Shown piece after piece: positions 1 to 11,298 of a stretch of 64,000 nt of DNA. The position numbers were made by a program, and so were the translations under genes. The notes under the pieces were generated by a model. The model was not told the DNA's origin and did no database searches. It was given only the letters and a program-made list of their open reading frames with translations. Origin of the DNA: Tubiluchus corallicola (lineage: Eukaryota; Priapulida; Priapulimorpha; Priapulimorphida; Tubiluchidae); the NCBI GenBank assembly GCA_030141605.1, contig JAQGDQ010000700.1:46136-110135 (forward strand), in the 5' to 3' direction. The stretch's first letter is position 1. Each line of letters starts with the position of its first letter.

Positions 1-372
1 AGAAAAGAGAGTGTGCAAACAGTGCTAGAGAAGAAAGTGTGCAAACAGTTAATGTTAGAGAAGAAAGTTTGCGAGTAGCTGATGTTAGAGAAGAGAGTGT
101 GCAATCAGTTGATGTTAGAGAAGAGAGCTTGCGAGTAGCTGATGTTAGAGAAGAGAGTTTGCAATCAGCTTATGTTAGAGAAGAGAGCTTGCGAGTAGCT
201 GATGTTAGAGAAGAGAGTTTGCAATCAGCTTATGTTAGAGAAGAGAGTTTGCAATCAGCTTATGTTAGAGAAGAGAGTTTGCAATCAGCTTATGTTAGAG
301 AAGAGAGTGTGCAATCAGTTGATGCCAGAGAAAAATTTTTACAGGCAGCTGATGTTTGAGAAGAACGTTGCT
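1..372. repeat. 30-bp minisatellite (about 12 copies), runs off window start
   Basis: A 30-bp unit beginning gttagagaagagagt is repeated head to tail from the first base to about 372, with alternating variants (gcaatcagcttat and gcgagtagctgat). Because 30 is a multiple of three, two frames stay open across it and would encode a 10-residue repeat (VREESLQSAY-type). No start context, splice site or polyadenylation signal supports translation, so I call it a satellite. It could be the tail of a repeat-coding exon that lies outside the window. Confidence 0.85.
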
Positions 373-1325
373 TGCCAAACCCCGCAAAGAATGTACGTAA
401 ACTGTTTAATATTGTTAGAGTATTGTAAATAACGTTTTGATTTTTTCGTTGTTGAAAAAAGTTGATTTGCTATCGTAAGTGAACTATGTTGGCACACAGT
501 ATAAGCTTATTGTTAGTACAATATTGTATGCGAGTGCAATGTCATCAGCTTTAGGCATTAAAACTAAATTTAATTATTGTAATTAATACTGTGATATATA
601 ATAACATTTAAGCTGGAAGTAAGATAGCAGCTATACTTTGGTGATCTCAATGTAACAATTTAGCAGAAGCTTGGTATCTAACATTTAATTCTAATTAATT
701 GGAATATCGGATTAATTATATTAATGAGCTAAGTCCAGGCAACCAGTAAACAACTACTACCCTGGTACATCAACTTCAAAATTAAAACACTGTTATAACT
801 ATTAATGATGAATCAATACTGTATGTTATTAATTGTTATAATTATGGTTAATAATAGTATGTGAACAAATTGTGTTCCAAGTTATTTCAGGTTTAATTAA
901 TGCGGTACTTGTACAATCATTCCAAAGTGGGACCAAATTGTTGATTGGGATTTTTTATTTGCTTCATTCCCTGACTTTTATGATTCTGTAAATGCGAATT
1001 TTTGTTAGAACATAAAATTTGTGATTTGGTAGATGCAAAACGTGCCAGCTTGACAATACGAATAAATTTCAACATTGTTTTTTTTTGCACAAATTTGTAC
1101 AAATCTGTACTAGGTCAAAGCAAGATTTAGCAAGCTCGTGCTCAAGTCTGCATCAAGAAATAAATCTTCATTCTGTTTACGTGGTGTTAGCAGTTAATTA
1201 TAATTGGTGCTTCAGCAGTTCATTGGGAATTTTTACTTTAAATAACCCATTGTCAACATTATTGTTAGATTGACTTAGTGATTCCAAGTTGTTGAAAGTC
1301 CTACCTAAGCAACATGACCCGGGTT

Positions 1326-1338
1326 AGGTCAAAGGTCG
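1326..1338 (+). promoter_or_regulatory. DR1-type AGGTCA direct repeat
   Basis: AGGTCA-A-AGGTCG, two nuclear-receptor half-sites one base apart (DR1, the spacing bound by HNF4 and RXR-type receptors). One of three DR1-like sites within 170 bases. Function is inferred from the motif only. Confidence 0.4.
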
Positions 1339-1420
1339 TATGTATGATTTTTGACATTCACTGGACGTTTACATACATTAGTCACGTGATTAGAAAGGTG
1401 ACTGAATAAATCAGCAACAC

Positions 1421-1444
1421 TGACCTTGACTAGGTGAAAGGTCA
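1421..1444 (+). promoter_or_regulatory. DR1-type site AGGTGA-A-AGGTCA with inverted half-site
   Basis: AGGTGA-A-AGGTCA at 1432-1444, preceded at 1421-1426 by TGACCT, the half-site in reverse orientation. A dense receptor-type motif group. Confidence 0.4.
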
Positions 1445-1482
1445 CACCAACTACATTTGCAGAGTGCAATATTGATCTTTAA

Positions 1483-1495
1483 AGATCAAAGTTCA
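1483..1495 (+). promoter_or_regulatory. DR1-like site AGATCA-A-AGTTCA
   Basis: AGATCA-A-AGTTCA resembles HNF4-type DR1 sites. It overlaps a 16-bp perfect palindrome, TGATCTTTAAAGATCA, at 1473-1488. Confidence 0.35.
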
Positions 1496-2373
1496 TTGAG
1501 TAGAACAATACCGATCTTGACAAGTAGTCAAATGAGCGGTGGAATTAAATGCAGCAACCAGATCAATGGTAAATCACACTGCTCTGTATTAGAAAAGTAC
1601 GCAGTCCCGTGTTAGATTGTAGCGAAGTATTTTGCACTGTGTGGTGATCAGATAATGTCCCCTAACATGTATGTGTTCATGTATCCCGTTGAAAATGCTA
1701 TGTATAATGTGATGAATATATTAAATATTGTTGAAGTAAAACTATTGTAACAATGCTAAAGAAATAAAACCAAATCTTGCCCAGTTACTGTTCTTTTTTC
1801 TGTGTCATAGCTGATCTTTCGAAAGGAACTAGTCTGGAATGCAAAGGAGTGTGATACACTTATTGATTTTTTTCTGGCATTTATGTCATTTACAACTATA
1901 GCGTCGTCACATAATCTGTTTTTATTGAATGCGCCATTTAGTGTAGTCATTGGATTTTTTATGAAACTGTAGAATACGGAGAACTCTATTGTGACGCCAC
2001 GATATTAAAAACTGGTAAAAACTCATTACACGAATCAGAAGAATAGCATCACTGCAACACAGACCTCTTTATAGAGTTACTTCCAAGCAACTAATGCAAT
2101 AATATCTGCCGAGCTGATATACGCATATGAGATGTGACAGAGATGAAGGTAATAGTGGGAAGCTGTTTGTCACTTACAAATAAAATTAATTAAATTATAT
2201 GTGATAAACATTTACTGCAGGCTTTTTAGGTAAGAAAGCAAATAGTAATTTCCCATATACTCGTTAAAATCAGCAATTCAGGAATGGTTTGTTCAACTTG
2301 TGTATTAATGATGTTACTTGTGCATACACATATTTTTTGTGTTAACTAGTTTCTAAGGAAAAATTAATACAGC

Positions 2374-2632
2374 GCGTTCAGACTAGCGAGTTTTCTCGCC
2401 AAGTAACTCGCGCGTTCGTACTAGAGAGCAAAACTTGTTGCGAGTTACTTTCCGACAGTAAGCTTGAGCTAACACTCACTGTAAGAAGTGTCGAGAGTAA
2501 CTCGCCAATGCATGCATTCAGACTGGACAGCAATAATCGGAGAGTTTGCAATAACTTGCCGACAGTAACTCGCAAAGCAGTTCACACTTGTGAGTTTGCT
2601 GTCAGAGAGATTGCTCGCTAGTCTTAACACGC
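2374..2632. mobile_element. MITE-like element with imperfect terminal inverted repeats
   Basis: The left end GCGTTCAGACTAGCGAG is matched in reverse complement by the right end (GCGTGTTAAGACTAGCGAG read inward). Inside are several scattered copies of gcgagttact and its complement. About 260 bp with no coding capacity, so a non-autonomous DNA transposon is the likeliest reading. No clear target-site duplication was seen. Confidence 0.55.
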
Positions 2633-3244
2633 AGTTAACAACATGTTTTTATCAAAACGTTTCGTGCTCAGCAACGAATATTTCTCTGGGAGAGTCTGAA
2701 AAAGATAAAAAAATAAACAGTAAATTTTGCATTTTTCACTGAAAGTCCTTTTTTTTCACAAGTAAAGTACCTATTTGTGATAAACAATGTTGCATTTTTG
2801 AATATAATTGAAGTTACATTGTTGGTTTCTCAGCTAGAAAAAGAGATCTCTTATAACTTATACCTGAAGTTCGCTATGAACGATGGCAATCTAATCAGGG
2901 TAACGACCTCCAAGCCCTGCTCCTATGGGCAAAAACCTGTTTGTGGTCTATGATCTGTGTCTACGCCGTATTTTTAGTTAAAATGGCTGGTTTTACAGGT
3001 AAGTTCAGTATGAACCTGCCGGGAACAACAATATCATGTGCAAAATGGATTAGTGGTAATATTGTTATACGTCAGACATGTTTATTATTCTAATGTGGTG
3101 CAGTTGGGTGTGCAATAAAAAGATGCAAGAACAAAATGCAACAGGTAAAAATGGCACAGGTGTTAATAACAAGCTAAATGCGACACAGAAAAATGGTGCA
3201 AATGGTGCACTTAATTAAGTTAAATTAATGATGTGCTTAGATGT

Positions 3245-3394
3245 AGGAATAGTGTCGAGGGTAGTAATTATTTTAACGATTTTTTATTATTAAAATTATT
3301 TGTATATATGTATATACATACATACATACATACATACATACATACATACATACATACATGCATGCATGCATGTATGTATGTATGTATGTATGTA

Positions 3395-3430
<36 letters not shown>

Positions 3431-3508
3431 TGTATATATGCACATATATACAAATAATTTTAATAATAAAAAATCGTTAAAATAATTACTACCCTCGACA
3501 CTATTCCT
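3245..3508. repeat. Near-perfect 264-bp palindrome with tetranucleotide core
   Basis: Bases 3245-3303 are the exact reverse complement of 3450-3508 (59-bp arms, no mismatch by eye). The core is CATA repeats running into CATG and then TATG repeats, so it is itself largely self-complementary. The whole unit can fold as one hairpin or cruciform. Open frames here are by-products of the repeat. Confidence 0.85.
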
Positions 3509-3560
3509 ATGTATATATATATATATATATACAAATTGAAAATAAAAATATACAAAGTTT

Positions 3561-3795
3561 ACAAATAGAAAAAAGTGAAAAATAGCACACTTAGTAAAAC
3601 ACGAGTGGTACAATTTACTAACAATCTGACACTATTGTAAAACATCAGTCCTGAGACTGAACATACACAATTTTATAAATGTATTGTGATTTTATTACTC
3701 TGGACTGCTGTTTTACAGCAGTGTCAGATTATTAGAAAATTGTACCACTCACGTTTCATTAAGCGTGCTATTTTTCACATTTTTTCTATCTGTAC
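3561..3795. mobile_element. Foldback/MITE-like inverted repeat
   Basis: About 90 bp from 3561 (acaaatagaaaaaagtgaaa, then a stretch ending near aaaacatcag) reappears as an imperfect reverse complement at about 3706-3795, around a spacer of about 60 bp. It sits directly beside the 3245-3508 palindrome. Confidence 0.6.
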
Positions 3796-3981
3796 TCTTT
3801 TTTTCCCATGTCTGTCCCTTATTATGTTACACTTGTCATAAAAGAAGAAAACCCTAATATGCCTTACCTGTGCTGACACTTACTAAGTTAAAGTTTCAAC
3901 TTAGCGTAACGCAATTTTTTCTAATTTTGCGTAGATTACGTTTTCAATGAATGTACTGCCATCTAACGAGAATATGCAGTG

Positions 3982-4100
3982 ATGTACAGAGCTTTAAAGC
4001 TGAGAAGAAAAGGTCGAATATGGGCTTTGTTCTTGCTCATCATAGCAGCGTTCGTTATGATACTGAACGAAAACAGAGAAAAACTGCTGCAATATGGAAG
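3982..4100 (+). CDS. Sulfotransferase exon 1 (signal anchor)
   Basis: Encodes residues 1-39 and two bases of codon 40: tail MYRALKLRRKGR, one hydrophobic helix and the start of the stem. The donor GTATGT follows. The intron (4101-5292) has no other recognisable coding content. Confidence 0.8.
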
Positions 4101-6406
4101 GTATGTGAAATTGAGCGCATGTATTTTATGTAAGTTTATCCTTTTATTAATTCCAAGCGCTGTTTGACTACATTTACATTTGACTGGCAACGTTAAAATA
4201 GTTAAGTTTTTATTGCGGATATAGAGAAACGTGAACTAATTGGCTTAGATAAATTTTGGTACTTTTCATTGCTGGTTTGTTGGAATTGTTGTACCGTTTC
4301 CGTAACGGATAAAATGATATTTCAGTCAGTGTTTTCAATGTGAACATCCAAGCCATATGGACGATGAGATCGTTTAATGTTAATGGGATTCTCTGTTTAG
4401 TTGCGGTTGTTAGGGCAAAAAGCATCATCAGATCAAAGCATTGCTTTTGTTGTTTAATTACCAAGGTGAATAGGTGATATAAGAATATATCCTAAAAGAT
4501 CATGGTTTTATTTAGATAATTACTTAGTTACTACCTCTAGCAAAAAACGCACACGGCACGAAAGTTTTCTACATCTACTGCTTATGATTGTCAAGGGAAC
4601 ATGTATATACAGCACTCACGGTACATTTTTGTGAGGACAAAAACTAAGAAGTGCACAAATTATTCTTTCTGATAAGAAGAACAAGAAGTTGTTCTTTAGC
4701 AGAAAATTGTAATGTAGTTTTGATTTTTTGTTTTATTTATAGTAATCTTTTGTAAGGGTAGCTCCTTTAGCGCTTAGCACTGCTTTCCAAGGAGGCCCTC
4801 AGGTTTTTACAAATATATACATAGATATACATATCACTCATGCAAATACATTACAACAGGCTGCGTTTATGATTTTTTAACAGGAAAAAATATTTATCAA
4901 GTATTAAACGAAACATAAAATTAAGTTTGTTACAAAATAAATAAAGTAACAATATATATATATAAAACTGTAATTTATAGCTGACATTAGGCTATTCAAT
5001 ACACAAAAATAAGTTTTAGAAAATCTTTTGTAAGTATGTAAAGATGACGTGTCCTTCGTGTGATTTTCCAAAGCACAGCTCCTGAATAATAAAAAGTACG
5101 CTTGCTATGCTCAATAGGTGATTAGATGATAATAATTGTGACCTTGTAACATGGTTATGAACACTTGCAGTTCTGATTCAGATATAATGGAGATATCATG
5201 TATTTAGACATTTGTACATCATTATTGCATTCATAAGGCGATTTTACCTTGATTAAGAAAGTGCGCGTAATTATTTCTCGTTTACTTTACAGACTTCCAT
5301 CAAGCACATCTGAAGCGCCCAATGATCCACATCCTATGCAGCTACCATCATCCACAGCAGATGCGTCAAGTGGAAAGGAAAAGAAGAACATCGTGTTCTT
5401 GAAGATGGTGAAGTGTGCCAGCAGTAGCGTCCAGAACATTCTAATGCGTTTTGGTTACAAGCACAATCTTACCTTTGTCCTTCCCAGAATGGGTTACCAT
5501 TTCGGGTTTAGACCATTTAATCCCAATCGGTTGGTGGCCCACAGCAGTAACGTCTACAACATGTTCTGCCATCACACCCGTTTCCATGCTCAAACCATCC
5601 CAAATATCATGCAGCCAGACACGGTGTACATTTCCATCCTTCGACAGCCGGGTACCATGTTCGAGTCCCTGTATACGTATCTTCAGTACAATCGCGAAAT
5701 TGGGGTCGATTATCGTATATTCCTGGATGACCCATCCAGATTTTACAATCCGCAGAAGCAGACGCGAATTATGGCACGGAATCCAATGTCTTTCATCTTT
5801 GGACTAGAAACGGAAGACTTTAATGACATGAAGTACATAGCAGCTTTCATTGCTGACGTCACCAAGCGGTTTGACCTGGTCATGATTTACGAGTTTTTCG
5901 ACGAATCGTTGGTGTTGCTAAAAGACCTTTTGGGTTGGTCCTGGGAGGACGTTGTCACGTTTCGGGTGAATGCCCGTCGGACCTCTCATAGGAGCAGCAA
6001 CTCTTTTGAGCTGATGCAGAAAGCTGAAAAATGGAACTGGGCGGACATGCACTTGTACGCCCACTTCTTGAACATTTTCACCCAAAAGGTGACCAATTAC
6101 GGTCGCCAGAGAATGGTGGAGGACGTAAGTCATCTGAGACTAATTACACAGGAGAAGTACGAAGAGTGTGTTGTGGGAGTGGTCACTGATTCACCCTTTC
6201 CCGGTCAAGGATTTCGTCTTCGAGGAAACACGAGTGAAGACTGTGCTTTGTTGGTAGAAGAAGAGATGTACTTTACTGAGAAGATAAAGCATAAATTGTG
6301 GCCTGGGACAAAATTTCCGGATATTATAAAGTTGGCCAAGGAAAGAGCCCAGGGTGAAAAACTTGCTCAGAATCTTGATACCAAAGATCTTGTTAAATCA
6401 TCTTGA
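3982..6406 (+). CDS. Galactose-3-O-sulfotransferase-like type II Golgi enzyme (2 exons)
   Basis: Exons 3982-4100 and 5293-6406 join in phase (donor AG|GTATGT, acceptor TTACTTTACAG|A) to give a 410-residue protein. Residues 1-12 form a basic cytoplasmic tail, about 13-28 a signal-anchor helix (IWALFLLIIAAFVMIL), then a Ser/Pro-rich stem. The PAPS 5'-phosphosulfate-binding loop is at 74-93 (LKMVKCASSSVQNILMRFG) and the 3'-phosphate-binding segment at 151-170 (YISILRQPGTMFESLYTYL). Both match the Gal-3-O-sulfotransferase family, including its VQNILxRFG signature. The family transfers sulfate from PAPS to O-3 of galactose on glycolipids or glycans in the Golgi. Length is near the usual 400-430 residues. 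AATAAA signals follow at 6430 and 6462. The exact acceptor sugar cannot be read from sequence. Confidence 0.88.
5293..6406 (+). CDS. Sulfotransferase exon 2 (catalytic domain)
   Basis: Supplies one base of codon 40 and the entire sulfotransferase domain, ending in TGA. The open frame continues upstream to 5249, but the pyrimidine-rich TTACTTTACAG and the phase match to exon 1 show that 5249-5292 is intron. Confidence 0.88.
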
Positions 6407-6429
6407 TGTTAACGAAATGTTAGTTCAAC

Positions 6430-6467
6430 AATAAATCGTATTTATTAAATTTTGTACGTTTAATAAA
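6430..6467 (+). terminator. Polyadenylation signals of the sulfotransferase gene
   Basis: AATAAA at 6430-6435 and again at 6462-6467, 24-56 bases after the stop codon. A further AATAAA lies near 6517. Confidence 0.6.
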
Positions 6468-6595
6468 TGTATACGCAATCCACATCATTTAAAGCTGTGC
6501 ATGTTTAAAAATTAGCAATAAACGTTTTATTATTATTCATTCTTGCTGTAGAAGCGGAAGTGAGGCTGAATTGATACTGATTGAAAATATGTTGC

Positions 6596-7075
6596 TGTGA
6601 GACAGGGAAAAAGAAACGTAAGACGTTGTTAAATGAATCAGTGATTCAGAGATAAGGAAAAAGAAACCTACGACGACGTAGACCGAATCAGTGGTTTACA
6701 GATAGAAAAGGAAGGAAACCTAAGATACTGTACCATAGGTTTAGCAAGTGATCGGTAGATATGAAAAAAGAAACCTAAGACCGTGTTGAGTGTATGTTAA
6801 CGTGTGAGTTAATGATTCACAGATAGGCAGAAAGAAACCTACGATGTTGTAGAGTAAGTCAGTGAGTCACAGATAGACAGAAAGAAACCTACGATGTTGT
6901 AGAGTAAGTCAGTGAGTCACAGATAGACAGAAAGAAACCTACGATGTTGTAGAGTAAGTCAGTGAGTCACAGATAGACAGAAAGAAACCTACGATGTTGT
7001 AGAGTAAGTCAGTGATTCACAGATAAGAAAAAAATTCGCAGGCGTATTTACAGCGAGTCAGTGACTCGTGACACT
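6596..7075. repeat. 50-bp minisatellite
   Basis: The unit agatagacagaaagaaacct plus acgatgttgtagagtaagtcagtgagtcac repeats with a 50-bp period. Several copies between about 6830 and 7010 are nearly identical, with degenerate copies on both sides. It lies between the convergent 3' ends of the sulfotransferase and the EGF protein gene. Confidence 0.85.
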
Positions 7076-7246
7076 TTACAAGCGAGGATCGGACTTAAAA
7101 TTCGTAGTATAGAAAGCGAATAATTACTTTCACGGTTAAACAAATTATTTTATTTTAAACTAACAACATAATAGTGTATTATACCCTAATGCATATTCTA
7201 CAGTTTTGTAAGCTGGACGTCTGACAGGTTTCATTATTTTACATTA

Positions 7247-7252
7247 TTTATT
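7247..7252 (-). terminator. Candidate polyadenylation signal of the EGF/discoidin-like gene
   Basis: AATAAA on the minus strand, about 265 bases beyond the stop codon. Another lies at 7149-7154. Confidence 0.4.
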
Positions 7253-7517
7253 AAGAAACACCCTATTAACGGTATGCTTAAGTAAGCTATACACTATACG
7301 CATTAGGTGCGTGTATATAATATGCTGCGTCATATAATACGCAGGCTAGTGCTGTGTAAAAGAGTTTGCAGAGCTAATTATGCGCTCAAAAAGCAGACTG
7401 GTCAAGTCAGTGCTGCCTGTCAAATAACTTTGCTTTAAAACTGACAAGTTATACCTGTTTAGTTTGGCTTTACAACAAGTACGTTAAACGAAAGCAAATT
7501 TATGAAATTTAATGCTA

Positions 7518-9059
7518 TTAACCCCTACAGCCTTCAATGTCTAATTTCATAATCGGGTCGAAAAATTCATTTTCCTTTTTTGTTATAAAAATCGGAGTCT
7601 TGCCGCTTTTCGTTTTCATTTGTTCACATTCCTTCGCTTCCGGATTAGTGGACTGGTAGCACGCACTCCACACATCTATGCCTTGCTTTTTTGGAACCCA
7701 GTCCTCGGGAACTATACGAACCCCAGCTGCAGCAATTCTGTCCTTCAAGGTTACCTTGTAGCTTTTGGTAGGCTCAACAATGTTGTTGTTTTCCATTTTC
7801 TTCATCTGCGCTTCAGTTACAACGTTTAGTATCGCATGTTCTCCCTTGCTGTCTTTGTACCATTTCCACTTATTGTTTTGATCCAAATACTGAAATTTAA
7901 ATTTGGTTACTAGACTTCCCGCGTACTGAATGTATTTATTTTGCACTGCTTCAGGCCAGTCGTGAACGACTTGTTCATAACCAGGTTGTATTATAAACTC
8001 TCTAATTAGAATTCCAGTAATAAATCGAATTTCTATCATAGAACGGTAGTGAAAATTGTTTTGGCGACTTGCGGAAAACTCGAAAACGTATCCATCAGTA
8101 TAAATTTTACTTGGATGGTTGTCTACTCTCCAGCCCTGCGCAAGTGATATGCCAAGGTTGCTTCTTTCCTGAATTTCATTGCCATCTGTCGGAAAGAGTG
8201 GGTGCTGGGGATCTGTTCCAATCAGTTTACCTGAAATATACTCCGACAAAGTGAGAGGTTTGCTGCCTTTTATCCGATCTTGAATTTCGGATTTGACTTC
8301 CTCGATCGTTTGCTTCTCTGTTTCCGAGTTATACTTAGTAATTTCCGATGCTCCCATGTCGAAATATCCCACCATAGCAAATTGTTGTGAAGCCAGATTA
8401 TCTAATGCCGACATTTTCGCATTTTTACCGGAGCATTTGTACCTGTCTGCCTCACCCACCTTTATGTCGCAGTATCTTCCGGCTACCTTAGGAGGACATT
8501 CGCAGATGTAGCCATCGGATGTGTAGAGGCGATTTTCTTGGAAAACGATATTGCGACATGTGGAGCCACTGCTGCATATGTGATTTTTGGTCGAACACTC
8601 GTCAATGTCATTCTCGCACATTTTACCAGTAAATCCAGGCGGACAATCGCAATTAAAGTCCCTATTACCATTCGTGGTACATTTCGCTATCTTGCCTGTT
8701 TCCATTCCGCAGATCCAATTTGAAAATATCATGCTTTTACACATGTCAATGTTTTGAAAATTGCTGGGAACAAGGTATGTCAGTGCTATGCTAAAAGCTT
8801 GATTTCTAGCCGCAGCCGTGCCAAACATAATCCTGGCGTTTTTTTCATCTTCTTCGGCCAGCATTTTGTCTCGATTTGGTTCCATTAAAAATTTGTCATA
8901 ACCCCAACACAAAGTCAGAAACTGATGGACAGAAATCGTCCATAGTAGAACCCCACGAGGCCTGCCCATGCTACTACCGTTGTTAGCAAGCCTAACTAAC
9001 CATTTCATTACAGTTAAATTTAAGCAGTTAACTAAACTCCTGACTTGCGCTCCTGACAC
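7518..9059 (-). CDS. Secreted EGF and discoidin-like protein, intronless
   Basis: One uninterrupted frame of 513 codons. Two EGF-like modules are visible: residues 117-148 (ending CDCPPGFTGKMC) and 151-187, which begins DIDEC, a calcium-binding type opening, and ends CECPPKVAGRYC. Residues about 305-470 resemble a divergent F5/8 type C (discoidin) fold: a GWRVDN opening, a FKFQYLDQNNKWKWY strand, and AAGVRIVPEDW near the end, where discoidin domains carry an xxRIxPxxW motif. The predicted first Met gives no good signal sequence. Met31 (8969) starts MGRPRGVLLWTISVHQFLTLCWG, a plausible signal peptide, so translation may begin there. Absence of introns in an extracellular multi-domain gene suggests either retroposition or an intronless lineage-specific family. 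Precise function unknown. Confidence 0.75.
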   Translation of the reverse strand: MSGAQVRSLVNCLNLTVMKWLVRLANNGSSMGRPRGVLLWTISVHQFLTLCWGYDKFLMEPNRDKMLAEEDEKNARIMFGTAAARNQAFSIALTYLVPSNFQNIDMCKSMIFSNWICGMETGKIAKCTTNGNRDFNCDCPPGFTGKMCENDIDECSTKNHICSSGSTCRNIVFQENRLYTSDGYICECPPKVAGRYCDIKVGEADRYKCSGKNAKMSALDNLASQQFAMVGYFDMGASEITKYNSETEKQTIEEVKSEIQDRIKGSKPLTLSEYISGKLIGTDPQHPLFPTDGNEIQERSNLGISLAQGWRVDNHPSKIYTDGYVFEFSASRQNNFHYRSMIEIRFITGILIREFIIQPGYEQVVHDWPEAVQNKYIQYAGSLVTKFKFQYLDQNNKWKWYKDSKGEHAILNVVTEAQMKKMENNNIVEPTKSYKVTLKDRIAAAGVRIVPEDWVPKKQGIDVWSACYQSTNPEAKECEQMKTKSGKTPIFITKKENEFFDPIMKLDIEGCRG

Positions 9060-11298
9060 AATAAATCAAGTTCACATTTTTAGAATTTCACGGTAAGTTC
9101 CATTTTAGTCTGGACCTCGTAAAAATTTTCCGTCGTTCTAAGAAGATGTTCTATGTAAAAGTATTTACCCTACATTGTCAAAAGTGACATTGTTTTACGT
9201 ATAGATTTCTAAATACAGGAAAACTGTTGTCAAACGCTTACTTTTTATACCGTCACTTTTATGCCCATATTTAAATCTATATCTTCGTATATAATCTTAC
9301 GGAAAAGATGAGATAGTGAAAACTTAATCAGTAAAAGCTGTCGTCTGTGAAGGTAAGCTACGTATCTTATAGTAAAAATAGCAGTTAATCTAATTTTGCG
9401 CAGTGTAGAAGACGCAATAATACATAGATATTATAATTGCACAGTTTATCATAGTCTGATAATAGTTTATCGCAGCTGCTTGTCAATCCAGTTTTCCCCC
9501 GGCCTCTTATGTGCGGAATTTTCGACCAGAAAGTTGTTTCCCTGATTACTACAGCATTTCCCGCTTTAATAAGACGTTCAACGGATATCTCCTATCACGA
9601 GCAAATTAAACACTCAATTGCAGAATTTACATCAATGTGGATGTTCACGGCGGAACTGGAATCTGTTTAATTATAAAGATATTTTTTAAGGTGAGAGACA
9701 AAACCCGCAGAGTCGCGTTCAGATTTAAATACATACCCATTTTATGAACTAAACTGGCAGAGAGCGAGAACTGCGAGCGAAAATTGTACCTACCCGTCAC
9801 CTACCCATTCACTAACCAACTTCGGTGTTGCTTAACTTTGGTTAATTTTGTTAAGCGCACTCCATGTCCATTAGGCATTTACCTCGCCCGATATTGATTT
9901 CCTTATTTATTAAATTTCCATGCATAGTACATTCGTTTTGTACGTTAAAAATAGCAATGTGTAGGAAATAATTTAAAAAATAAAAGACATGACAAAACTC
10001 GCAGTAGATAGACAAATAAGCATAATAGGAGTAGATTTAAGCAGAAAAAGACATATTTTTATGGTAATTTTTGGTAGAGATGGAGACATTTTATCTCACA
10101 TAATGCATTCAGGTTATTAAACTTTAGATATTATTATGAGATTATCACGGATGAACAATATTCCCTTTTCACTACTAGAAATCAATACGGGTTGATCATT
10201 TAAATGCCTCGATCTACCTTCACCTTGCTTGAGCATCAAAACAATGAGTACCTCCTTTGTGTTGTTGATGACGGTCGTCCCAATAACCTGTTTTGGTAGC
10301 CAGCTGTGAAAGTGAGAGTCGGCAATGTTAGAGCACAATAGGATGATTTGTGCCAAAATCAACGATGCATCATAACGTTGATTTTAAACGCGAAGGAATG
10401 CATCTCGTATTGATCAAACCAGGTAAGAAATTTCTCAATAATTCGTTCACAGCAAGCGTCACTAATACTGAATTATTAATTCGACGCAGTGGGGTATCAT
10501 TGATGAGGACTATGATAATGATTACGTGATGAGAGTTTGTTTGAACAGCTATAGTTTAAGTTGCTAATGCCACTTTGTATATTTTTCGCAGTTACATTTG
10601 ATTTAATAGAGTGTGGTGATAACTGTGTGTCATATAAGGTGAAAATCTAATGCTGATTTCTGAAATAAATATCACTCGTTTACGTCATTTCAATGTCACG
10701 TGAGAAGAACCCGAGAATTACGCATTAGAAAGCTCTTATTTTTGCCCGCCATCGTTTTTGAAAGCGCTTATTTGCTGCCCTTGTATCATGCTTGTTTCAG
10801 TTTAGCGTTTTGTTTTTCAGTTTGAGTGTAAACACCAATTAGCTCTACGCTGTGAAGGTCTAGAATGAAGACGAAATAACTGACATGTAGTGGAATGTAG
10901 TCCCAATTTTCTCGAGTGTAATTACCATTTTCGTGTATGAGAAAGAGGCCACCAATTTAGTCTGTTACTTACAGGCGTCATATTTAACTAATCTGGGTAA
11001 GAATGGATCTTACACAGAGTAGACAGATTCACGTCTGCGGGTTCCTAACTTATTATGCACCCAAGACTAGACGATCCTACATGTGGGTGCAGCTGTTTTT
11101 GCAGCGGAGCAACTAGATGGAACACTTCATCCATGGAATCTGTGTGAATTTTTAAGCCGTGTGATGTGAGAAACGTGCAGCTAAAATCGTGAGTTTGCTG
11201 GGGTCTTTTTCTAGCAATGCTCACTAAGCACTGAGACTGAAAAATATGTAATTGGCTAACAGACGAGATTCTGTGTCGATAACTCGAGAAGTGAAACA
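9060..11298. other. Intergenic region between divergent genes
   Basis: Separates the minus-strand EGF/discoidin-like gene from the plus-strand GT92 gene, so both promoters should be here. No convincing coding exon was found. The open frame at 10117-10362 (-) has no recognisable motif. TATA-like strings are too common at this AT content to call a core promoter. Confidence 0.5.

Larger units (their letters stand above)
373..2373. other. Non-coding stretch with nuclear-receptor-like sites
   Basis: No convincing coding exon on either strand; the short open frames here have no domain, splice context or coding composition. The stretch does hold the AGGTCA-type direct repeats listed separately between 1112 and 1495. 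Confidence 0.6.

Noticed and set aside
39-432. 10-residue-repeat protein at the window start
   Set aside because: Two frames are open equally because the repeat length is a multiple of three. No start, splice or polyadenylation context.
10117-10362. 81-codon minus-strand frame as a small gene
   Set aside because: No domain, splice context or start context; AT-rich surroundings give such frames by chance.
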